Shown piece after piece: positions 58,156 to 64,000 of a DNA stretch of 64,000 nucleotides (positions are counted from its first letter, which is position 1; every line of letters starts with the position of its first letter). The DNA lies in assembly GCF_900111005.1 (NCBI RefSeq), contig NZ_FOFV01000022.1:81217-145216 (forward strand), read 5' to 3'. The stretch is from Lentzea albida (lineage in GTDB: Bacteria > Actinomycetota > Actinomycetes > Mycobacteriales > Pseudonocardiaceae). The notes beneath the pieces are model-generated. The model was given only the letters and a program-made list of their open reading frames with translations. It did not search any database and was not told the DNA's origin. The position numbers and the translations under genes are program-made.

Positions 58156-58754
58156 CGACGGTGGTGCTGGCCGACGACGAGGCCCTGCTGCGCAAGGCGA
58201 TGGCGGCGCTGCTGCCGATGGAGGGCGACATCACCGTGCTCGCCGAGGCCGAGGACGGCGCGCAGGCCGTCGCGGCCACGCTCGACCACCGGCCGGACGT
58301 GCTCGTGATCGACCTCGAGATGCCCGGTGTGGACGGTCTGGGCGCCGTGGCCGAGATCCGCCGCGTGCTCCCGGACCAGGTGGTGCTCATGCTGACCAGG
58401 CACGCGCGCCCCGGCGTGCTCCGCAAGGCCCTCAAGCTCGGCGTGCAGGGGTTCGTGAGCAAGTCCGCGGACCCCGCCCACATCACGTCGGTGATCGCCG
58501 CGCTGCACGGCGGCAGGAGGTGGATCGACCCGGACGTCTCCGCGCTCGCCGTGGCCGACGACTGCCCGCTCACCGACCGCGAGATCGACGTGCTGCGCGC
58601 CACCGCGGAGGGCTACTCGGTCGCCGACACGGCCCGGCAGCTCCACCTCGCCGACGGCACCGTCCGCAACTACCTGTCCAACGCGATGCAGAAGACGCAG
58701 ACCAGGACGCGGCACGAAGCCGCCCGCTACGCACGAGAACACGACTGGCTCTGA
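58152..58754 (+). CDS. NarL/DesR-type response regulator
   Basis: The 200-residue protein has a receiver domain (acidic pair LADDE, phospho-acceptor Asp54 in VIDLEMPG, Lys in FVSKSADP). A LuxR-type helix-turn-helix follows (LTDREIDVLRATAEGYSVAD, LHLADGTVRNYLSNAMQKTQ). It overlaps the kinase gene by 4 nt and is certainly its partner. The likely target is the divergent ABC-2 exporter operon. The GPP34 gene follows 11 bp later and may be part of the same transcript. Confidence 0.93.
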   Translation: MTTVVLADDEALLRKAMAALLPMEGDITVLAEAEDGAQAVAATLDHRPDVLVIDLEMPGVDGLGAVAEIRRVLPDQVVLMLTRHARPGVLRKALKLGVQGFVSKSADPAHITSVIAALHGGRRWIDPDVSALAVADDCPLTDREIDVLRATAEGYSVADTARQLHLADGTVRNYLSNAMQKTQTRTRHEAARYAREHDWL

Positions 58755-58765
58755 GAGAGGAAGAC

Positions 58766-59419
58766 ATGCTGATCGTCGAGGACCTCGCCCTGCTCCTGAT
58801 GGACGACGAGTCCGGCACCCCGGCCGCCGCCGGCACGCTGCACTACACGATGGGCGGCGCCGTGCTGGTCGAACTGGCCCTCGCCGGCCTGGTCGAGGTG
58901 CGGGACAAGAAGGTCGTCGCCGCCGGCACCGCGCCGGACGACCCGCTGCTGAGGTCGGGCTACGAGAAGGTGGCCGAGAAGCCCCGCTCCGTCGACTCGC
59001 TCCTCGCGCGGATCGGCGCCGACGTGTGGTCCCGCGTCGTCGACCGCCTCGTCGAGCGCGGCCTCATCGCCAGGGAGAAGAAGCGGGTGCTGGGCATCTT
59101 CCGCATGACCACGCTGCCCGCCACCGACACGCGTCACGAGGAGGAGGTCCGGCAGCGCATCCGCGCGGTGCTGGTGGACGGCGAGACCCCGGATCCCCGC
59201 ACGGCCGCGCTGACGGCGCTGCTGTCCGCGAGCGGCGCCCTCCCGGCCCTGCGCCCGAAGCTCGCGTGGTCCGGCGACGTCGCCCGGCGCGCCAAGGAAT
59301 TGGAGCGCGGCAACTGGGGCGCGGAGGCGGTGAGCGCCGCGGTGACGAGGACGGCGGCGGCGATCGCGGCGTCCACCGCCGCCGTCACGGTGGCCGTGGT
59401 GACCACGACGGTGACGTGA
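58766..59419 (+). CDS. GPP34 (Golgi phosphoprotein 3-like) family protein
   Basis: The 217-residue protein shows the GPP34 pattern MLIVEDLALLLMDDESGTPA, then MGGAVLVELALAGLVEVRDK and DRLVERGLIAREKKRVLGIF. The bacterial proteins are soluble or peripheral. The eukaryotic relatives bind phosphatidylinositol-4-phosphate; the function in actinomycetes is not defined. GAGAGGAAG precedes ATG 58766. It lies 11 bp behind the response regulator, so it could take part in the membrane response sensed by the DesK-like kinase. The Ala/Val-rich C-terminal 30 residues may form a membrane-associating helix. Confidence 0.87.
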   Translation: MLIVEDLALLLMDDESGTPAAAGTLHYTMGGAVLVELALAGLVEVRDKKVVAAGTAPDDPLLRSGYEKVAEKPRSVDSLLARIGADVWSRVVDRLVERGLIAREKKRVLGIFRMTTLPATDTRHEEEVRQRIRAVLVDGETPDPRTAALTALLSASGALPALRPKLAWSGDVARRAKELERGNWGAEAVSAAVTRTAAAIAASTAAVTVAVVTTTVT

Positions 59420-59440
59420 TCCCGGCCGTGCGTGCCGCGG

Positions 59441-60772
59441 TCATCTCTCCGCTCGCCGCGCGAGTTCGGGGAACGGGGTCGCGACGCCGTCCCGTGCGGT
59501 GCGCACGCCGATCCGCCTGCGGCGCAGGAGTTGCGCGGCCGCCAGCACGACGTAGAGCGCTGACAGCACGAGGATCACGACCCGGTTCGCGCTGTCGGGC
59601 AGCGTGACGCTGGCGGTGAACTGCGCCGCGAACAGCCCGAACAGGGTCGCGGCGCCGAGGGTCGTGAGGCCGAGGTCGGCGAGGATGCTGACCGCGAACA
59701 ACGACTGGGTGGCGGTGATGAGCAGTTCGAGGCGCTGGTGGCCGTCGAGCGGGAGCCCGTGGGTGCTGCCGCTCGAGATCGCGAACATGATCGGGATCGT
59801 GCCGACGAGCAGCGTCCACTGGTTGACCTTGCTGGACAGCAGCGTGCCGAGCGAGTGCGAGGCCATCAGGCGGGCGGCGTACAGGCAGGCCACGATCAGC
59901 TCCGGCGACTCGCTCGCCAGGGGCGCGACCCACTGCACGAGCACGAACTCGTCCACGCCGAGGCTCGTGCCGGTGTCCACGAGGTTCTGCGCGAAGTGCT
60001 CGGCGGTGGCGAGGATGACGATCCCGGCGAAGGCGAACATGCCGATCACCCACCACCGCCGGGGCCGGCGCTCCTGCCGGCCGACCCACTCGGACACCCC
60101 GAGCAGTGTCGGTTCCTCGACCGGTGCCTTCGACAGCCGCCAGGCGTAGCCGCCGAAGATCGCCAGGAACACCGCAGCGTCGACCATCGTGAGGGTGGAG
60201 CGCAGCGGCAGCGTCAGGGAGTAGAGCGTGGCGAGGGCGAGGAACACCACCTCGACCGACATGACCGGCGCGAGCGCGATCCGTCCTTCGTGGGTGGACC
60301 TGCTCTCCCGCTGCGCCCGCCGCACGGCGATGGTGCCGACGAGCACGACCAGCGGCCAGCCGAACCCGACGAGCACCCGGTTCGCGCCGGTCATGTTCGC
60401 GAGCGCGAGCGAACACGGGTCGGCCTCACCGGGAGGCGGCACGCAGGTGCCGTTCGCCGCGAACTCCTTGCCGGCCTCGAACGTGAACACGAGGTCCACC
60501 GCGTACTCCGGCAGCACCGCCACCAGTGCCAGCACGGCGATGGCCAGACCCGCGCTGACGTCGACCTGAGCGGCTTCGGCCGCCCAGGCGAGCACGAGCG
60601 CCGCACCGACGATCGCGATGCCGAACACCGCCGCGGCCACCGCGGGAGGGACGTCGGGGTGCGGTCCGCCCAGGTAGTCCGCGGCCCCCAGGTAGGCGCC
60701 GGGGAGGGTGACGGCGGCGGCGATCGGCAGCCGGGCGGGAAAGCGTCGTCGGTCGGCGGGCAACGACCGCAC
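59441..60772 (-). CDS. CaCA-superfamily sodium/calcium-type antiporter
   Basis: This 443-residue protein has ten to eleven helices and two inverted alpha-repeat motifs. The first is AVLALVAVLPEYAVDLVFTF, with a second-motif counterpart VLVQWVAPLASESPELIVAC. Both keep the conserved Pro-Glu that coordinates the cation. It exchanges Ca2+ or other cations for Na+/H+. GTG 60772 overlaps its own GGAGG, so TTG 60763, which has ideal spacing, may be the true start. It is convergent with the GPP34 gene (21-bp gap). Confidence 0.85.
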   Translation of the reverse strand: MRSLPADRRRFPARLPIAAAVTLPGAYLGAADYLGGPHPDVPPAVAAAVFGIAIVGAALVLAWAAEAAQVDVSAGLAIAVLALVAVLPEYAVDLVFTFEAGKEFAANGTCVPPPGEADPCSLALANMTGANRVLVGFGWPLVVLVGTIAVRRAQRESRSTHEGRIALAPVMSVEVVFLALATLYSLTLPLRSTLTMVDAAVFLAIFGGYAWRLSKAPVEEPTLLGVSEWVGRQERRPRRWWVIGMFAFAGIVILATAEHFAQNLVDTGTSLGVDEFVLVQWVAPLASESPELIVACLYAARLMASHSLGTLLSSKVNQWTLLVGTIPIMFAISSGSTHGLPLDGHQRLELLITATQSLFAVSILADLGLTTLGAATLFGLFAAQFTASVTLPDSANRVVILVLSALYVVLAAAQLLRRRRIGVRTARDGVATPFPELARRAER

Positions 60773-60857
60773 CTCCAGATCGGGGACGTCCGGCCGGGCA
60801 GGTCGGCGCCCGGCCGTCCCGCGCCGGGTACCCGGCCCGGCGGTCGCGCACGCCCGG

Positions 60858-61190
60858 TCAGCCGGCCGTGAGCTTCTCCGCGACCGCGGCTTCCAGGGCG
60901 CCCAGAGCGGCCTGCACCGCGTCGATGCCGGCGACGTCCTGGTACGTCACCATCTCGACCTCGCTCGACCCCGCGCCGCGCGGCTGGGCCGCGAGGAAGC
61001 CCCGCGGCTCGTCGTCCCGGACCCAGCGCAGGGTGCGTTCGTCCGCGTTCAGGTCCAGCTCGCAGTCCCGCAGCCAGTCCGGCAGCCACGCCGCCTCCTG
61101 GGACGGGTCCGCCGCCGTGTTGAGGACGATGTCGGCTTCCGCCTGCATCGTCCTCGTGCCGCGGATCTCGTCGTCCGCGCGAGTCACCAT
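60858..61190 (-). CDS. small hypothetical protein (possible SRPBCC-like fold)
   Basis: The 110-residue frame starts at ATG 61190 or, with a slightly better upstream GAGG, at ATG 61148 (MQAEADIVLNTAADPSQEAA). The pattern of an early AWLPDWLRDCELDLN, a strand pair LRWVRDDEPRGFLAA, and a long C-terminal helix (IDAVQAALGALEAAVAEKL) recalls polyketide-cyclase/START-like proteins. It is much shorter than the typical 140-150 residues. It lies 85 bp upstream of the antiporter on the same strand. Function not assigned. Confidence 0.55.
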   Translation of the reverse strand: MVTRADDEIRGTRTMQAEADIVLNTAADPSQEAAWLPDWLRDCELDLNADERTLRWVRDDEPRGFLAAQPRGAGSSEVEMVTYQDVAGIDAVQAALGALEAAVAEKLTAG

Positions 61191-61551
61191 GAACGGTCGG
61201 CTACCCCGCGCGGCGCGGAGAAAACCTGGTGGTTCGTGGTGGACCTGGGCGCGCGTGCGGTGTGCCCGTGTCCGCGTTGCCGTCCACTGAGGACAGAAGA
61301 ATCGGAGACCCCCTGACCGCCTCGTGGAGGAGTGGTGCGGGCCACGGTCCTGACCGGAGATGTGGACGTAAGTACGTTCTCGGGCGTGTCCGAGCTCCGG
61401 GCCTCGTGGTGGCTGCTGGTGCGGCTGAGCGCCATCGCGGCGTCGTCCGGCTGGGTGAGGAGCTCGTGGACCGCCCCAGGTCCGTCCTGAGTGCCGTCAC
61501 AGGACGTCGCAGCCGCTCCCGAGTTGCTTCTGGGTCGCATGTATCACCTAG
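61191..61551. other. gene-free stretch upstream of the orphan permease
   Basis: No frame here has convincing codon structure, a ribosome-binding site with a matching start, or recognisable motifs. It separates the small hypothetical gene from the palindromic promoter of the ABC permease. Confidence 0.5.
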
Positions 61552-61571
61552 TTCACTATTTAAATAGTGAA
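61552..61571. promoter_or_regulatory. perfect 20-bp palindrome, orphan YtrA-type operator
   Basis: TTCACTATTTAAATAGTGAA is a perfect palindrome. Its CACTA/TAGTG-like arms resemble the operator at 43682-43701. It lies 41 bp before a short open frame and 121 bp before an ABC permease whose homologue at 44997 is controlled by a YtrA-type regulator. No GntR gene is present here. Confidence 0.75.
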
Positions 61572-61612
61572 AGCTGCTACCTTGGCGTGGTCGAGGGTGA
61601 GAGGAGGCGGCC

Positions 61613-61696
61613 GTGACCACGCGAAGGAACTCTGACCGTGCGCCGGAGCGGGCGCAGGTGTTGTCCGCGCACGTGCCGGCGGGGGTGGCGGCATGA
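61613..61696 (+). other. 27-codon open frame coupled to the permease (deletion scar or leader)
   Basis: GTG 61613 follows a strong GAGGAGG and encodes MTTRRNSDRAPERAQVLSAH then VPAGVAA. Its TGA overlaps the permease ATG as ATGA. In the homologous operon at 43.7-46 kb, this position holds a GntR gene and an ATPase gene, which overlaps the permease in the same way. I read the short frame as the fused first and last codons left after those two genes were deleted; a true leader peptide is the alternative. Confidence 0.5.
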
Positions 61697-62682
61697 TCTG
61701 GGCGGCGTTCCGGTTGCAGCGCCTGCAACTGCTCGTCCTCCTCGGGGTGCTGGTCGTCGGCTCGGGTGCCATCGTGCTGCTGCGGTCCAACATGATCGAC
61801 GTCCTGAACTCGTCGCAGCTCGCCCGATGCGTGGCGCTGTCCATCGAGGAGTGCGCGGCTCCGCCCGGGGTGCAGAAGGCGTTCCGGATGGACTGGAGCA
61901 TCGCGTTCGAGTCCGCGCGTGCCCTGATCATCGTCCTGCCGGCGCTGATCGGCGTGTTCGTCGCGGCTCCGCTGTACGCGCAGGAGCTCGAGCAGGGCAC
62001 GCACGTGCTGGCGTTCACGCAGTCGGTGAGCCGCACCCGGTGGATGTTCAGCAAGCTGGTCGTGGCGCTGGTGCCGGCGTTGGTCGTGCTGGTGGTGCTG
62101 CAGTACCTGGTCTGGTGGTGGCTGAGTGCCGCCGGCACGCTGGGGCCGCGGATGAACGGTCCGCTGTACACCTTGAACTTCGGCATCGACCACGTCTCGC
62201 CGGTCGCGTACGCGCTCTTCGCGTTCACGCTCGGCACCTTCCTCGGTGCGGTGTTCCGCCGCAGCCTGGTGGCGATGACCGCGGGGCTCGCCGCGTTCGT
62301 GGTCGTGCGTTTCGCCCTGTCCGGGGTGGCGTACCGGCTGGTGCCCGTGCAGCGCAGGGAGTCCGGGGCCGGTGAGAACGCGGACCTGCGCGCGGACGGC
62401 GTCGTGCTCGACTCGGGCTGGCTCGACGCAGCCGGACGGCCGGTGCCCTCCGACAAGGCCGTCGCGCTGGCCGACGCCTGCAAGCTGACGCCGGCGGGAA
62501 CGCTGAACACCACCGAGGGATACCTGGCGTGCACCTCGGACGCCGGCCTGGTGAAGAGGTACGCGTCCGTCATCCCCGAGAGCAGTGCCCCGCTGGCGCA
62601 CCTGTACGACTTCGCGATCTTCGGGGGCCTCGCGGTACTGCTGCTGGCAGCCACCGCCTGGGCCCTGCGCAGGCAGAGCTGA
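61693..62682 (+). CDS. ABC transporter permease without adjacent ATPase
   Basis: This 329-residue membrane protein with six helices starts MIWAAFRLQRLQLLVLLGVL and carries AQELEQGTHVLAFTQSVSRT. That is the same cytoplasmic motif as in the permease at 44997, and both have large outer loops between helices 1-2 and 5-6. It is therefore a YtrA-type exporter permease. No ATPase gene is beside it; it may be silent, or borrow an ATPase such as the one at 44110. A 20-bp palindrome and a 27-codon frame precede it. Confidence 0.85.
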   Translation: MIWAAFRLQRLQLLVLLGVLVVGSGAIVLLRSNMIDVLNSSQLARCVALSIEECAAPPGVQKAFRMDWSIAFESARALIIVLPALIGVFVAAPLYAQELEQGTHVLAFTQSVSRTRWMFSKLVVALVPALVVLVVLQYLVWWWLSAAGTLGPRMNGPLYTLNFGIDHVSPVAYALFAFTLGTFLGAVFRRSLVAMTAGLAAFVVVRFALSGVAYRLVPVQRRESGAGENADLRADGVVLDSGWLDAAGRPVPSDKAVALADACKLTPAGTLNTTEGYLACTSDAGLVKRYASVIPESSAPLAHLYDFAIFGGLAVLLLAATAWALRRQS

Positions 62683-62767
62683 CGACCGCCTCACTGATCC
62701 CCTCCGGCTTCGCCGAACCCGAAAACGCCAACTCGCCGTGACGAGTTCTATTCGACGTGGACGAAAA

Positions 62768-63691
62768 ATGACCATCCGAGATGACGCGAACTCACCGACG
62801 CTCGACCTGGTGTCGGAGATGGTGACCCGTCGACTTCCCAAGCGGCGCAGGCGGAGGAAGTGGATTGTCCCGACAGGACTGACGATCGTGCTGGTCGCGG
62901 TCCTCGCCGTGGTGGTCGGCCGATCCGGCTCGGACGACTGGCACACCGAGTGCACGGCGTTCACGCCGGTGGCAGGACCGGTGCCCGCCTTGGAGAAGGC
63001 GCGCCAGGAGTTGCTGAGCGTCGGCCACGATCCCGTGCTGTCGATGGAGGTCGTGGACCTCGACACCTGCACCACCGCCCTGTCCTGGAAGGCCGACCTC
63101 GCCCAGCCCACCGCGTCGGTGGTGAAGCTGCTCATCGCGCTGGACCTGCTGCAGCGGACGTCCACGAACTCCGGCAGCGTGGAGAACGACGTCACCGCGA
63201 TGCTGGCGCGCAGCGACGACGGTGTGGCGAGCCGGTTGTGGCAGAGCGGAGGCGGGCCGGCGATCGTCACCCGTCAGGTCCAGGCACTCGGTCTGCGCCA
63301 CACCCGCCCGCCGGCGACCGCGGGCCAGTGGGGGAGCACGATGATGTCCGCGTCGGACGTCTCGCTCGTCTACCGCCACATCGCCGGCCCTCTCGAACCC
63401 GAGGACCGCGAACTGCTGACGTCGGCGATGGCCGAGGCGCCGCGCGCCGCCGCGGACGGGTTCGACCAGTACTTCGGCATCCCCAGCGGCCTGCCGGACG
63501 CGACGTGGGCGGTCAAGCAGGGCTGGGGCAGCGCGAACGGCCGGCGCGTGCTCAACAGCACGGGGTTCGTCGAGGTCGGTGACACCTACGCCGTGACGCT
63601 GCTGAGCTCCTGGAGCCAGGACGCCGACTGGGCGGTGGTGAGCGGCGCGCTGACCAAGGCGGCCACGGCGGTGCGCGGCGTCCTGCACTAG
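62768..63691 (+). CDS. membrane-anchored serine hydrolase (class A beta-lactamase-like fold)
   Basis: The 307-residue protein has a basic cytoplasmic start (RRLPKRRRRRKW), one signal-anchor helix (about 33-51) and an outer domain of 250 residues. The active-site motif appears as ASVVKLLIALDLL (Ser-x-x-Lys). AMLARSDDGVASRLW lies at the SDN-like loop and VKQGWG at the KTG-like position, where the usual Lys-Thr-Gly is replaced. The fold is that of penicillin-binding/beta-lactamase-like proteins. The altered third motif suggests it may not hydrolyse beta-lactams efficiently. Confidence 0.75.
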   Translation: MTIRDDANSPTLDLVSEMVTRRLPKRRRRRKWIVPTGLTIVLVAVLAVVVGRSGSDDWHTECTAFTPVAGPVPALEKARQELLSVGHDPVLSMEVVDLDTCTTALSWKADLAQPTASVVKLLIALDLLQRTSTNSGSVENDVTAMLARSDDGVASRLWQSGGGPAIVTRQVQALGLRHTRPPATAGQWGSTMMSASDVSLVYRHIAGPLEPEDRELLTSAMAEAPRAAADGFDQYFGIPSGLPDATWAVKQGWGSANGRRVLNSTGFVEVGDTYAVTLLSSWSQDADWAVVSGALTKAATAVRGVLH

Positions 63692-63694
63692 TTG

Positions 63695-64000
63695 TGATGT
63701 CCGGGGACGTTGTTCCGGTTTGGGCGGGTGACGGCCTGTCGTGAAGACAGGTGAAGGCCTCTGGATGTGAAGTGGAGTTGTCTAGGAACCGCTTCACCAC
63801 CCGGAGGCCTTCGTGTCCCACCCTAACGCGGCGCTGACGCCGCGTGCCCGGCTGCGCCTGGCGCGTCTGGTCGTCGAGCAGAACTGGCGTCCCGCCGAGG
63901 CCGCGAGAATGTTCATGACCTCGGTCAGAACAGCACGTAAATGGGCTGAGCGCTACCGGCTCGAGGGCGAAGCCGGGATGGCCGACCGCAGCTCGCGGCC
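63695..64000 (+). mobile_element. IS481-type insertion sequence, left part
   Basis: The transposase starts at about 63813 and the element continues beyond the window. The outer end probably lies just after the serine hydrolase stop, around TGTGATGTCCGGGG at 63694-63707. I cannot see the partner inverted repeat or target duplication because the right end is missing. Confidence 0.55.
63813..64000 (+). CDS. IS481 family transposase, N-terminal part (runs off the right edge)
   Basis: GTG 63813 follows GGAGG and encodes SHPNAALTPRARLRLARLVV, then EQNWRPAEAARMFMTSVRTA and RKWAERYRLEGEAGMADRSS. This is the helix-turn-helix start of IS481-type transposases, which carry a DDE integrase core further on. 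About 62 codons are visible, and the catalytic domain lies outside. It follows the serine hydrolase gene closely, so insertion occurred right behind that gene. Confidence 0.85.
   Translation, partial: MSHPNAALTPRARLRLARLVVEQNWRPAEAARMFMTSVRTARKWAERYRLEGEAGMADRSSR

Noticed and set aside
1..64000. CRISPR arrays, rRNA genes and tRNA genes
   Set aside because: No regularly spaced repeats, rRNA-like sequence or convincing cloverleaf was noticed on either strand; a covariance-model scan was not possible here.

Overview
This is a very GC-rich window whose genes look like those of a filamentous actinomycete. The mix of SARP and YtrA-type GntR regulators, secreted CAZymes with ricin-type or CBM2 modules, an NRPS/PKS cluster and many GTG/TTG starts suggests Pseudonocardiales (Lentzea, Saccharothrix or Actinosynnema-like). 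That placement is inference; no rRNA or other taxonomic marker is present.

Layout. 1-5.2 kb: the end of an NHEJ-type ATP-dependent DNA ligase, a SARP-type regulator, a manganese catalase / Mn(II) transporter / DUF2243 operon, and a GntR regulator divergent from a truncated hydrolase. 5.2-16 kb: plant cell-wall and pectin-arabinan utilisation genes (GH43 arabinanase, PL9-like pectate lyase, GH127 beta-L-arabinofuranosidase, CE1 esterase with CBM2). They surround a diiron oxygenase plus ferredoxin-ferredoxin reductase pair and several gene remnants. 16.9-39.4 kb: a biosynthetic gene cluster transcribed entirely rightward, with most genes overlapping or nearly touching. 39.4-64 kb: ordinary accessory genes, namely ABC exporters with GntR or TetR regulators, a secreted S1 protease, a LysR/aldo-keto reductase pair, a two-component system with an ABC-2 exporter, GPP34, a CaCA antiporter, a penicillin-binding/beta-lactamase-like serine hydrolase, and the left end of an IS481-type insertion sequence.

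The biosynthetic cluster is the most notable content. Its core is one 3,210-residue protein that I read as AL-ACP-KS-AT-ACP-(luciferase-like monooxygenase)-C-A-PCP-C, with no thioesterase. Beside it lie an ATP-grasp ligase, a 2-oxoglutarate/Fe(II) dioxygenase, an SDR, a class III aminotransferase, a KASIII enzyme, an acyl-CoA dehydrogenase homologue, a FlK-like hotdog thioesterase, two MFS exporters, a FemAB/GNAT-like transferase and a beta-keto acid cleavage enzyme (BKACE). A LuxR-type regulator follows, and after it a 61-residue single-span peptide containing SNGWQ twice. A plausible logic is that KASIII, dehydrogenase, thioesterase, aminotransferase and BKACE make or recycle an unusual short acyl or beta-amino acid starter. 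The megasynthase would then add one malonyl unit, oxidise it in cis, add one amino acid and release through the terminal condensation domain. ATP-grasp and FemAB-like enzymes could add further amides. I do not recognise the product.

A second theme is decay. At least eight places show the start or end of one gene cut off abruptly and joined to a fragment of another, often with frameshifts. Some operators survive although their regulator or partner gene is gone, for example the 20-bp palindrome at 61552-61571.
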